This document shows, in pieces, positions 52,993 to 64,000 of a DNA stretch of 64,000 nucleotides; position 1 is the stretch's first letter, and every line of letters begins with the position of its first letter. This DNA is from Pontederia crassipes (Eukaryota; Streptophyta; Magnoliopsida; Commelinales; Pontederiaceae): the NCBI GenBank assembly GCA_030549335.1, contig CM060186.1:20637189-20701188 (forward strand). Reading direction: 5' to 3'. The position numbers and the translations under genes are program-made. The notes below the pieces were generated by a model that had not been told where the DNA came from, did not search any database, and saw only the letters and a list, made by a program, of their open reading frames with translations.

Positions 52993-54819
52993 AGATGTTG
53001 GTCACTGCTCGGCAAGTTGTTCAGAAAAGTTGATATTCAAACACCAGAGAAATTACGCGTGTAGATATGTCATTGTGAGTGCTGATCTGGATATACTGTA
53101 TCAAGTATTGAGTACTAGGTTTCAACCCAAGGATGTATGAATGCTAGGTTGGATTTACCACATGAGAACCGTTGTCTGATTCTTGGTGAATGTACATGAT
53201 ATATGGAAGTGGTGCTAAAAAGGAAATTATATGAAGTGAACTACATATATACGGTGAGAATATGAAGGAATATGAAGAAAACTTTAATTACTTGTTTATT
53301 AGTGGCTTCGATCTTGTGTACGCAAATAACACGTACATTTGTATTGTTTGTTACATTTTTTTTTTGCATAATTTTCTTCCAACAAGAATAGAACGGCAAT
53401 CGTAAGGCATTGGATTCCTTCATTCATAAGGTCAGGTATTTGTTCCCAAGGTCAGATCGACGAAGGTTTTGATACTGCAGATAAATATTATATCTTATGC
53501 ATTTACGGCCTGTGTCACTGTAGAAAGAAATTGTGATGATGCGCCGCATAAAGGTAAATTAAAAGAGTAAAAGAGATAAATGAAGAATTTAGAAGTAAAA
53601 GTATCGTTAGAAAAAGAGCGACAAAAGATAAATATATCAGATTTTAAATGAGAGGATACTCCATTTAAGAGTTTTAGTTTTATTTAATTCTGGGTTTAAA
53701 TATCATAATCTAAAGGGTTAATTCAAATTAGAATAAAATTACAATGGATCCTATTCCCTTTATAGATAAATTTAAACAACCGAGTTCTCTCATCCCATCG
53801 CACTAAGTTCTATTGCACAACTCGGCCCCTTCCCGTTCTCGCGCACTCCAAGGCATTGAGCGCCTTCATCTAGGTATTGAGTGCCTTCGTATAGAGGCCG
53901 TTTGATAACGAAAATTAGATATCCACAGAGTTCTCAGTGAATAGTTGAGTTGACATATTAGTTCGGAGTGTGTTTGGATGAAATGAAATTTAATATTGAG
54001 GAATAAGGTAGTTGATGTGATAGGATAATTTTAGTGGATATTTAAATTAAAAATATGAAATATAAATTATAAATTTGTTAAAATATTAATAAATAAATGT
54101 ATATTTAAAAAAAATTATGTCAAAAAATTTGTTGAAAAATATATTATTTAAATATAAAAAATCAATTTTTAATTAATGAAATATTAAAATTTTTAATAAA
54201 ATAATAAGTAAGTAACAAATAATACTATATTAATCCTTTTTATAACAAACATATTATATTTAATATATATTTTATTTTAAGAGAAAACAGTAGTGTAAAA
54301 AAAATAAGAAAATGAAAAAATTGAAAACATAAAAATAAAAAAAAGTGATGTCAAATCAAAGAAAAAAAAATTAGAAAAAGGAAAACATGAATAATGACTT
54401 GGTTCCACCTTACCACACAATTAGAATAGGAGTCACGTGACCTCTTGTTATAGTGGCCTTTGGTGGAACTAGGCCACCCTATTTGGCAAAGTTCGATGGA
54501 ATCAGGCTCTTGCTCTGGCTCCACCTGATTCTATTTGTCAAACAGGGTTGATTAAGTCTGTTTAAGTCTGATCCGAATAAAAAATTGATCCAATCCGATT
54601 TAAAGAAATCGAATTGAATCGGGTTCTAGAGAATCCAACCTATAAATCCGAACCAATCCGATCAGATCAAGTTCGAATTGGGTACTTGGTTTCTTTTTTT
54701 TTTTGCCATTCATTTGTTGCGTCATGGAAACCAAGTTGACTTAAGAAAAGTTAACAATAAGTGTGTTTCTGCTATATAAATAAATTGGACTTGGACTCAT
54801 TGGAGTTTTTGCATATGTA
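52993..54819. other. HDA2 3' flank and intergenic DNA
   Basis: The first few hundred bases hold the HDA2 3' untranslated region. The rest is AT-rich without open frames of note. At 54545-54680 there are repeated words of the GAATCGGGTTC / CCAATCCGA kind, similar in style to 62640-62760 and seen in several plant DNA-transposon families; no element can be delimited. Confidence 0.4.
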
Positions 54820-54826
54820 AATAATT

Positions 54827-55442
54827 TGGGTTATTTCCTCTGACTACCTCTGAATTATCACGATTTTTTAGATCTAACATCAAACTATGAATTTCATTTT
54901 TTTGAGTCCCTAAACTATCACGATTTTTTCAATTTGATCCTTCCGTCCAATTCTATCGACTTCTCCATTATTTTTTTATTTTTCATATTTGAAAAGTCCA
55001 TTATACCCCTGTCTTAAGTGTTAGTCTATTTTACATAAAATAATATATATAATATATATATAAATAATTAAAAAAAGACAAAAAACAAGGCCACGTGTCA
55101 ATGGAAAGGGGGTTCGCCGCCCCCTCTGCGTCGGTGACGGACGTAGAGGGGGCCGACGAACCCCTCTTCGATGACACGTGGCCTTATTTTTTCTTTTTTT
55201 AATTATTTTTATATCCATTATTATATGTTATGTAAAAATGGACTAACACTTAAGACAGAGGTATAATAGACTTTTCACAAATGAAAAAAAATAAAAAATA
55301 ACGGAGAAATCGACGAAAATTGAACGAAAGAATCAAATTGAAAAAATTGTGATAGTTTATTGACTCAAAAAATGAAGTTCGTAATTTGGGGTTAAATATG
55401 AAAAATCGTGATAGTTTAGAGATGGTCAGAGAAAATAACCCA
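54827..55442. mobile_element. 616-bp palindromic foldback element (MITE)
   Basis: Nearly the whole element is one inverted repeat. The left arm starts TGGGTTATTTCCTCTGAC at 54827 and the right arm ends GTCAGAGAAAATAACCCA at 55442, with matching sequence to the centre near 55135. It is flanked on both sides by AATAATT (54820-54826 and 55443-55449), an exact 7-bp candidate target duplication, though the sequence is simple. The inner parts of both arms carry ACGT cores: CCACGTGTC at 55091-55099 and GACACGTGGC near 55173-55182. The centre is GC-rich. No protein. Superfamily is unassigned. Confidence 0.85.
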
Positions 55443-55566
55443 AATAATTATTCATAATTCATTCGGGTTGGAGAATGTCAAGTTGGAAAGCAAGCTAGCC
55501 CCGTCCTATAAAAGTGAAAGAGTTGCAATGTTAGCATAGTTCGGAAGTGAGTCTGCGTATCACCTA

Positions 55567-56290
55567 GCTAGACCATATTTGGTAAAAGAATAAGACAAGA
55601 ACAAACTTCTTATTATTAAATATGCATCTAAACATCATTAGAATAAATTGTTCTAGTCAACATCTTAAATTTTTAAAACCACCTAAAAAAATTAACAAAA
55701 CCACACCATAAAATGTTCTCAACGTGAGAACAATAATGTTCTTGCCATTGGCAAGAACAAGTCTAAAATATTTGATATTAATAATTACACATAATTAATT
55801 ATTTGATATTTATTAAATTTTATACAAAAAAATTGCTATAATTAGATACTAGTAGAAATATTAATTTGTGATTGAAGTTTACTATTTAATTGCTATATTA
55901 TAATAATTAGATAAATTTTATTAATATTAAAAAATTAGGATAATAAGAAATTATCTATTTAAATAACTAAAAGTATTTTAAGAATAATATTTTTTATTGC
56001 TAATTTAAAAGATGTTTTATTTTATTCAATAAATACATGTTTCTCTTAATTTTTTTTATCAAACACATAATTACTTTTGATAAAACATATTAGTACATAA
56101 TAAAATTTATTATTTTACTCATCGCAACAAAGCATTATTTGATTTACCATCATAAGAATACAACACAACCAAGCACTATTTGATCTTTTACCACAAGAAC
56201 ATGTACACTTTTGTTCTTCTCACAAGAACATAAAAAACAATATTCTTATTTGGTCTTATTTTTTTGTTATTACACCAAACATGGGCAATT
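55567..56290. mobile_element. Probable AT-rich MITE with TTTGGT ends
   Basis: The left end region CCATATTTGGTAAAAGAATAAGAC (55574 on) reads inverted at the right as GGTCTTATTTTTTTGTTATTACACCAAACATGGG (56254-56285). The words AAGAACAA and TTGTTCTT also recur in both halves. Internal sequence is very AT-rich and non-coding. Length about 0.7 kb. The target duplication is not clear. Confidence 0.45.
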
Positions 56291-57119
56291 ACAATGTCAC
56301 CAAAAAAAATCTGCTTCTTTCTTCAGGTTAATTAAGTCTAAAAAATTTGCCTTTTAAGCATAATTTTCCTTGTAATCTACCATGAGGTTACAACTTACAA
56401 GTATAGTGGGCTAGTGACATTTACCTTATAATCTACTTCCGGCATGGTATGTTCCTTCAACAGGTGATGAACCAGATGAAATTGCAATTCATGAGGTGTA
56501 AGTGCAATGAAACATGACTCCTGCATAAAATTTTCTGGATTCAATGAAAGAAGCAAAAGTTGAGAATGGTTTGATTACTAATTCAAAGCTAAAACAAATT
56601 GAATGCATTGAAAACAAAAAGAAATATAGTATAATAATAATCAAAGCACATGATCGAAGTTACTCCATTATTTCTAACTATGAATACAATAGATTTTTAG
56701 AGGGTAAAAAGAAAAAAAAAAGAGTTGACCTAGCTCAAAAGGGCATTACAAAAATATGCCTCCTTTTGAATTGTTGCTAAAAACAATAGTGGTTGTCAAG
56801 TTATCATTTGCTAGTTCTAGAGAAACTGAGCAAGAGCAGAATCCCAAAGTAGGAACATGATGTTCACATAAGAGTAGTAGCAACACACAAATTTATAAGA
56901 TTTTACAATCCAGAACAGCTTAGTTGGTGCCTTATTTCGCACAATTCAACAAGATGAACAGATTCACAAACATTCCGAATTTAACAATTGACCTTGATAG
57001 CCGAGTGTTACTTCTATTGCCATCCTCAAGCACTAATGGCGATGCGCCTTCTAAAGCCGAAAATTGACCCAACAATAAGCAGTTTTCCCATCTTCTTCCA
57101 GGCAACCTACACGACTGAA
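56291..57119. other. Intergenic region with a possible exon relic
   Basis: Mostly AT-rich and featureless. One short segment at 56445-56498 reads YVPSTGDEPDEIAIHEV in frame, begins after a CTTCCGGCATGG context and ends at a GTGTAAGT that looks like a splice donor. This may be an orphan exon of a decayed or very incomplete gene. I found no partner exons. Confidence 0.25.
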
Positions 57120-57611
57120 TTAATGAGAGGGAGGATAGAGCGAGGAAGCATTACGATCCAACGTAACAGGATCATTACAATCTAAGGATGTGCAATATGT
57201 GTTCGAACAATCTCGTGCAGAGGCAGAGAAGATATATGTCCCTCGTTGTTTGTCCCGTAGTATGTCGTGTTGCCGTTTGTGCCGTAGTCCGTTGTGCAGC
57301 AGCCGATCGCTCGCCTTCCACCGTGCCTTAGCTGCGCGTAGGAGAGAGGAACAGCTAGTGCGGAGGTGGAACCGATCGCTCGCCGCCCGCGTGTGCCCTA
57401 GCTTCGCATAGTAGAGAAGAAAAGATCGTGCCCTTGCTGCGCTTGGAGAGGACGAACTGATGATATCTGGGTCTCTTGCTATCAAGCGAACTAGCGGTTC
57501 AGGAGAGGACGAACTGATGATATCTGGGTCTCTTGCTATCAAGCGAACTAGCGGTTCAGGAGAGGACGAACCGATCTGCTCGAACCAGTCTTTCAAACGC
57601 ACGACATCCAT
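57120..57611 (-). CDS. Hypothetical 163-aa open frame with an internal 19-residue duplication
   Basis: The minus-strand frame starts at an ATG at 57611 and runs to a stop at 57120. The N-terminal part contains two perfect 19-residue repeats, created by the 57-bp tandem duplication at 57446-57559. It is followed by an Ala/Arg/Ser-rich and then basic segment. It is GC-richer than its flanks. I do not recognise a domain. It may be a chimeric or TE-derived frame; no TATA box or polyadenylation context was found and the (CT)n(AT)n tract lies just upstream. Low confidence that it is translated. Confidence 0.25.
   Translation of the reverse strand: MDVVRLKDWFEQIGSSSPEPLVRLIARDPDIISSSSPEPLVRLIARDPDIISSSSPSAARARSFLLYYAKLGHTRAASDRFHLRTSCSSLLRAAKARWKASDRLLHNGLRHKRQHDILRDKQRGTYIFSASARDCSNTYCTSLDCNDPVTLDRNASSLYPPSH
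57446..57571. repeat. 57-bp tandem duplication (2.2 copies)
   Basis: The unit starting GAGAGGACGAACTGATGATA is exactly repeated at 57446-57502 and 57503-57559, with a further 12-base partial copy. Since 57 is a multiple of three, the duplication keeps frame in the open frames on both strands. The identity of the copies implies a recent event. Confidence 0.95.
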
Positions 57612-57690
57612 TGATCAACGCCCAAGAAGATCCAACGGCAGAAAGCGAGTGATTGAAGTGTGCTACCGTAAAGTGTGGTAGCACACTAAT

Positions 57691-57694
<4 letters not shown>

Positions 57695-57763
<69 letters not shown>
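57695..57763. repeat. Compound (CT)n(AT)n microsatellite
   Basis: About 20 CT units run directly into about 14 AT units. Pure tracts, likely length-variable. Confidence 0.95.
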
Positions 57764-57765
<2 letters not shown>

Positions 57766-57774
57766 ATAAGATGT

Positions 57775-60540
57775 TAAAAAGAGATTAAGATATTTGCCAT
57801 GATTGATTCAATTTCCCAACTTCCAAGTGCTTCTTTTGTCTCTTCGTTCTTGACTTCTTCAATCTTCATTGTACCCTATAGTAGATAAGAAATGATAGAA
57901 CAACTCATAAAAAAGGCAACTGTACTACTTTGAACATGGAAAATGCAATAAAAAGAAATTCATTGTATAATTTTACCATCAAGACTAAGGCATTAAGCTT
58001 CGAAGTGTAGTCAAGGCAATTAACCAACGACATTGACATTGCTATCCTCCTTTGATCTGACCAATCTTGTGATAATATATACACAAGGTCATAATCAAAG
58101 TGAGGTAGAAAAAAATGTAAAATGAATGATCGGGTAAAAAAATAAGTTGATTTACCTTCTTCAATCTTCACGGTTTCATCAATTTCAACTTGAAAATCAA
58201 TTACTTTCATAAGAGACTCACCCAGTTTTGAGAACAAATTAAAGCCTCAACAGTGGATGGACGTAAGCGGCTACAAAATGAATCAAGTACTCAACCATCG
58301 GTACTAAATGTGCTATCTAATAGTGGCACAGTAGAGATAGGAATGGCCAATACATATCTAGCCATATGCGAAAGAACATAATATTTGCTTGCTTTTGCTT
58401 TCCACCATTTTAAAACATCAAATCCATCAATGTTTTCCTCAACATCATCCTCCATGTACTTATCCAATTCGATTCCTTTTATTTCTCCTTATTTTCTTCT
58501 CACCTTTAATCTAAATTCATCTTCCTGTCAATTTCATCTTTAGAAGCATGAGAAGTTAATTTTGTTGTGGTAGTTAAGCAACTAAAAACAACTGTGTCTA
58601 TAGGAATCAATACTTTATATTTCTCAAACAATTAATGTATTAAAGGTTTTTAATTTCTGCACCATTTGTTGACTTTTGTCTCCATAATACATCCAAGTAA
58701 AACAAAACTCAATGTATTCCAACTTATAATATGGAGTGGATCAAGAAAAAGTACAACAAATAAAAGATAATTCAATATCGCATCGTCATCCCAATATTCA
58801 TCAAACTTTGCTTGTATTTTCAGAGTCATTAAGTGCAACATATCATCATTAGTTTGTCTCCATTTTTTCAATTGCTTTTGAATATAAACCAAACCATGGA
58901 AGAACACATTAGAAGCAACATGCAATGACCCTAAAAATGAAATAGTGGCATCATAGAACACTTTTAGGAAGTTAACAAACACACGAACTCGACTCCAATC
59001 AATGCTAGTTGGATATGCAACTTTTACATCATTGAAAAAAATCTAATATGAATCATCATGTTCAAGTCCTTGAATGCTTTTTCAAACTTTTTACAAACTT
59101 CCAACATTAAGTATGTGAAATTCCACCTGGTGGATACATCAAGTAGTACCTTGTTTGTAAAAGTTATATTTGCCATTTGGACACATCAAGAATATTTAAT
59201 ATACTTACAAGAAGTCCACACCCTTTTAATAGATATGTTTATTATTGTCATTCCTTCACAAACATTTATATTTAAAACATGAACAACACATCTCATATAT
59301 GAGTAAACTCCCCATTAAGAAAAGTAGTTTCATCCCAATCACTCATGCTGTCAACCAAATAAGCAATGGCAAGTTTATTAGATTTTGCATTATCCATAGT
59401 AACACAACTAATTTTCAAAATCCTCCAATCTTTCACACAATTTTCTAGAACTTTTCGTATGATTTCACCTTTGTGATCACCAATCAAATCAAATGTGAGT
59501 ATCTTCTTGTGCATGTCATCAATAAAATGAGCAGTAACACATATAACTCATAATCTGTATTAAAGTCCATGCATCTATTGTTAGAGAAATCACTTGACGA
59601 TTTTCTAAAAATATATTTTTTATCTTTTCTTTCTCAAGTCCATACAATTGCACACAATCTCTAGCAACAGTTATACGAGATGAAATTTGAAATCTTGGTG
59701 GTAATTCAAACAAAATCTTTGAAACCTTGATTCTCAACAAATCTGAATGGAAGTTCATCAACAATTGTCATTTTTGCAAGTGCTAAATGAGACTTTTCTT
59801 GATTAAAGTCTACAAGTTTCATACTAATAGACGAATTTGGATCATCTTCACAATTGCTTGCCTATAGCAATTGCTTTTTCCTTTTATCAATGACCTTATT
59901 TGGATTTTTCTCACAACTCCTATAATGCTTTAATAAATTGGATGCCCCATGATTAGCAGCAATCTTGCAATGCCTACAAATAGTTCTATCTTTTTCTCTT
60001 ATAAAGTGAGCCCAAGCAAGGAGGCCTCCAAGGTTTCATATTTTTTTACCTCATTTTCAATGCCTTGTTGTTCAGATGAAGTAATATCTTCAGTTATTTG
60101 AGCTTCATTTATAGGTTGTGGATCCTGTGCTTGTGTGTCTTGTGAAGGAAACTCCTCGTGGACACCCATATTCAAACTTGATGGTGTAGGACCACTTCCA
60201 ATCTGAGTATCACTCGTGTTTTGAGTCTCTTTTGCCATCGTCGACACTGCATACATAAAAGATAAAAAGTGAATAAATTGTTCTTTTGAAAATTGAAATT
60301 ACATTGTATGTTTCATTAAAATCCATCATGTCACATATACTTAAAAAACACAACAAACATGATGCAAGAATCACACAGAAATAAAATTAAAAAAGGAAAA
60401 AGAAAAAGAAAAGAAGAAGGATAAATTGGAAATAGAAATAGACATGGGAATCCACTACAAAGTTGACAAACTTCTAGTAGGAAAGAGAGGAGAAATGCAT
60501 GGAAATAATGTTGGAGGCAGGGGAGAGAAGTCATTCCCTT
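57775..60540 (-). pseudogene. Decayed hAT-superfamily transposase
   Basis: The minus strand shows the hAT order in several frames. A Gln/Thr/Glu-rich N-terminus lies at 60256-59999. A BED-type zinc finger at about 59995-59905 reads CRHC...H....C (ICRHCKIAANHGA, LLKHYRSC). The region at 59764-59530 contains VSLTIDAWT, the first catalytic Asp context. The second Asp lies in TMDNAKSNK near 59400. The insertion-domain part at 58982-58650 contains VFYDATISFLGS and the YWDD/LDP words. The C-terminal dimerisation part near 58300-58210 reads RVLDSFCSRLRPSTVEALICSQNW. Many stops and frameshifts mean no active enzyme. The BED and RICESLEEPER-like wording places it with plant Ac/Tag-type hAT genes. Terminal repeats and the 8-bp target duplication were not found, so the ends are approximate. 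Confidence 0.75.
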
Positions 60541-60552
60541 TTTGTTGAGTGT

Positions 60553-62245
60553 TGATGCGAGAATTGATAATAATTAAGTGTTAGCAATTAAGTGCACTAG
60601 TCGCTTAGAGCGTGGAACCAATGAGGAATTAACTTACTTAACTAAATTAATTTTAGAGACTAATAGAAGACAGCATAAAGTTTGGGTAAAAGAGTACATG
60701 AAATAAAATAACAAAAAAAAAAAATAAAGACTAAAGTTAATGATGCGTAGGTTCTTAAGATGATCTATAACGATGGGAACAATTTATAATTTTCTGTAAA
60801 ATCAAGTATAAGCATGAAGTTCAAGTTTAGTTTTTAGATGGATTAAGGACACTAAAGATATGATCTCCCGCACGAGTAAATCAACTATCTTAAGAAAAAA
60901 ATAATATGAAAATATTCCACACGGCTATGCCTTCAGTTATATTAAACTTAAAATGCAATGTGTTGTAATCCCTAAACTACACAATCGCCCACACGAGTCA
61001 ATTCATGCTGAACGCATAATCTTATATGCCACATGATTTCTACTAGATTACGACATGAATTACTTTAATATAAAGTTAAGAATTAATTCGAACAAAAAAT
61101 AATGAATTGAGAATTAATTACACTACACAGTCAATAATCATTCTAGAAATCATTAAAATATGAAGGAAAGTGTTAAGCTCGCAACCATGTTCATAAAAAT
61201 TAAACTAATTATTTGATTAATAAAAAATTAGAAATTGTTCACACATCAAACTCTTGCATCTAAAACTAAATGATAAAACAAAAATTAATAATACTTGGTG
61301 CGAAGATACATAGTTTAAACATGAAAATCTAAAATATCATCCCAACAATATGTAGAACAAAGAGCACTCTTCATAAGCAACGATGAAATGGCTACGCAAT
61401 TCTCGCATTAGTCTATCGCGCAGAAGTCTTCTCTTTTGCCCTTCAGAAATTATTTTTTGTTCTTGGCTTGAAAGCTTCGATTGTAGGCCCTAGCATTCTC
61501 TCTCCAGGTGCTAGAAAGACTCTATTTATAGGGATTCAAGTTTCCATGTGATTGCAGAAGAAACAAAAATATTTTCCATGTGAAATAAGGAAAAATCTGA
61601 TTTGAATTAGTTTTGAAATTTTAGTTTTGTCAAACTCTAAAATTTGGGTTATAATATGTTTTCAAATCATCTTATGATCATATAATATTATTAGGAATCC
61701 TTGTGTACTCAAAATCCATTAAAAAATTTGTACAAAACTCAAATTTGTGCTTTGTCACAGCCTGTTACGGTGATTTAACGGCCTAAATAGGGTCCGAATC
61801 AAGTTAAAAATAAGATTTCACGATTTGTGACATGGTTTTCACGGCCCTTGCAGTGTTATAATAGTGGATTTCATGGCCCTTGAAGGCCTAGTCACGGTCG
61901 TGTCTCGGGCACCTTTCTGAATGCGTTTAACGGTCTAACAAAGTATTGCAGGGCCATTTTCACGGCCCGTTAAGAAGCTTTCACGGCCCATTAGATCACA
62001 TTTCTAGCAACCTCACTGTTTTTCATTTTTCGGCTCCGTTTGAATTCCGATTTTAGCGCGATTTTCTCCGTTGACTTCTTAATTCAGTTTTCTTGCTTTC
62101 TAGACAATAAAATACAACATTTGGGTAGATTTTTATTTTGTAAAATTAATGTAAATAAGCCCATAAAATGATGCATGCTATTAGAAAATGACTCGAAATG
62201 AGATTAAATGTATTACTAAATATATGTTGTATTTTGCATCCATCA
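60553..62245. repeat. Solo LTR of an unidentified retrotransposon
   Basis: Starts TGATGC (60553) and ends GCATCCATCA (62245), so the ends form the short inverted repeat expected of an LTR. It is flanked by AGTGT (60548-60552) and AGTGC (62246-62250), a 5-bp target duplication with one mismatch. Inside are a TATA-like CTATTTATAGGG at about 61531 and a cluster of CACGGCC words at 61755-61990. No internal coding region or second LTR is adjacent, which suggests LTR-LTR recombination. Orientation is not certain. Confidence 0.65.
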
Positions 62246-62250
62246 AGTGC

Positions 62251-64000
62251 ATCCTTTCTTCGGTATTAAAAAATGACCAACAGAGCTAAGTTAACTAGGG
62301 TAGTTTCTTCAACAGCGGTGACGGCACATGTTCAAGAAGGGCAAAGGGATGGTCGGGACTCTTAAAGCAAGGGGCGAGAGCAGCTTCATGGAGACGGGGG
62401 GAAGAGAGGGGGAAGGGAGGAAGCACCTTGCTCCTCATCATTGACAATACAGATGCCGATTGGACATCAAAGGCCGAGGATAGCCTTTCGACTTTTAGCA
62501 TCGTCTTGCCAGTATAGTCTGTGGTTTGCCCTACCTAACCTTCGATAGATTGTGGATGCGAGTAGTGGATTGTGGATGCTGAGTAGTGGACTATGGATAT
62601 CATTGATTGAAGGGCCAGCTCAGGTTGTGTCATCGGGTGAGCGAGTAGGGTTGGTTCATATTGGGTTGGGAAAACTAGAACTCGTGCCCGACCTACAAAT
62701 GGTCGGGTATGCTTTAGTTTGGGTCGGGTCCTCGGGTTCATCGGGTCGGCCCGACCCAGTAAATAGTCCTACTAATGATGTTGTTTATTAGACTGGAACG
62801 TCCATTGTCGGATCTGATATAATAATGGGTGAATTCGTCCGTACTAAGTCCGAACTTGTCCAATAAATTATCGAGCTCGGTAGGATTATGAGTTGGACAT
62901 TATTTTTTAGCCATTTGCCTGATGTCCGATGACCCGATATTCGTTCGATACTCATTAGTGTTAATTGACAAGCCACTTTATAAACTGACCATTAATAATA
63001 TTAAGTATTTAAATAGAATTAATTATTACTTATTTAGTGGCATATCAATAATAGCTAGTGAGCCTATTATGTTCCTTTTTTATTCATTATTAATTTGTTT
63101 TTTTCTATTATTAATGAAGAAATTAAAGGGAAGAAATGGATAAAAAAGATAAAATATAAAAAAATATGAGGAAACTAAAGGAAAATAAGAATGATATCTT
63201 AGTTATTATATTATTTTATTAAAGGATCAAGAAAAGAATATAGGAATATTGAAAGGATAAGATCGAATTTGAAAAGAAATTAAAAGAATATATTTTTTAA
63301 AAAAATAATGGGCTTGTCCTGTTTATCTATTGATCGATCCAGCCCAAACAAGTTTAAAAGCCTATTAGGAGGTCCGATAACAACCCATTAAATTAATGAG
63401 CTTATCCTGCCTATTTGATATTCGATCAAAACCTGATTGACCGAGATGTCCAAGACTAATAGAAATCCGTCCAATTTGCTGGACACCACATCGCACACTC
63501 CACAACGTCACACACCTGAGACTATATGACATGGCAACAATAGGAGGGAAAAAATATCAATTTTTGTGTGTAAGAAGAATAACTTCAAACCTTTTGCCAC
63601 TTTTAGGCAGTGTTTGGCTACTGGTTCCAACAAATTCAGCCAAACAGAACTTTGAAAGTTTCCATCACATGAGCTTTGCTCGAATTTTTCCCAGCGAAAA
63701 GTTTTTACTTCCGGCAAGAACTTTTCAATTCTTACCGAAAGTAAGAATTTTCGCTCTCTTTTTTCCTTTTCTAATTATTTTTTAATATATATATATATAT
63801 TATTTGTTAATACATTATTATTTAGCTTATAAACTACAACATTAAATTTTATTAATTAAAATTATAAAGTATTTAATTCTAACAATTTAAAAATATTTTA
63901 TTAATTAGTGAAAATATTTAAAATTTAGTATTTACATAAATTTTAATATTTATCATAAATTATAATATTAAATTAATAGTATTATGTTTAAATTTTAAGA
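62251..64000. other. Intergenic region with DNA-transposon-like GGGTCGGGT sequence
   Basis: No gene. At 62640-62765 there is a run of GGGTCGGGT / CGGCCCGACCC words followed by CGATATCGG-like pieces to about 63440. This is a style common in plant MITE/hAT termini, but no ends are defined. 63490-63780 has a short open frame on each strand without recognisable sequence. The last 220 bases are almost pure A/T. Confidence 0.35.

Noticed and set aside
57172..57173. Possibility that the GATA protein starts at a TTG near 17172
   Set aside because: There is no ATG there. A clean upstream exon at 17603-17403 supplies the family N-terminus and splices in phase.

Overview
This is a plant nuclear window. 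The coding genes are split by short GT-AG introns inside AT-rich DNA. The three intact genes match plant-only or plant-typical protein families, and most of the rest is plant transposable elements. The GC-rich first exons next to AT-rich later exons and introns suggest a monocot, probably not a grass. That is an inference from composition and protein similarity; I cannot name the species.

Three intact genes carry the cellular functions. (1) A DEAD-box RNA helicase of the RH20/DDX5-Dbp2 type lies on the + strand at 1244-6015 (10 exons, 506 aa). (2) A B-class GATA transcription factor of the GNC/CGA1 (GATA21/22) LLM-domain type lies on the - strand at 16422-17603 (3 exons, 316 aa). (3) A class IV (HDAC11-type) histone deacetylase, HDA2, lies on the + strand at 48292-52992 (13 exons, 358 aa). 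I rebuilt each from splice sites and conserved motifs; all keep the reading frame across every junction and have their catalytic or metal-binding residues. They are independent genes and nothing suggests a shared pathway.

The rest is a nested transposon landscape. 7.9-14.5 kb holds two decayed RNase H (LINE-type) remnants, an LTR-like repeat copy, a CACTA end fragment and unassigned low-copy sequence. 19.7-32.5 kb is one Athila-like Ty3/gypsy retrotransposon with both LTRs, a tRNA-Asp-type primer site, broken gag/pol and a broken third open region. A 1325-bp non-autonomous CACTA element with exact ATT target duplications is inserted in it. 32.8-35.2 kb is a second copy of the 8.8-11.7 kb LTR-like repeat. 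36.7-41.0 kb is a second, unrelated CACTA family member with its own nested MITE and a GC-rich tandem block. 43.35-47.96 kb is a Mutator-like element with long terminal inverted repeats, a broken transposase and a small divergent GRF zinc-finger gene; it ends about 330 bp before the HDA2 start codon. 54.8-55.4 kb is a 616-bp near-perfect palindromic (foldback) element carrying two ACGT/ABRE-like cores. 57.8-60.5 kb is a decayed hAT transposase, followed by a 1.7-kb solo LTR at 60553-62245. The right end is AT-rich and gene-poor.

I did not find a convincing new biological system. The best leads are the palindromic element with ABRE-like cores, the GRF-carrying MULE beside the HDA2 promoter, and the GC-rich promoter-like cargo inside two different CACTA families.
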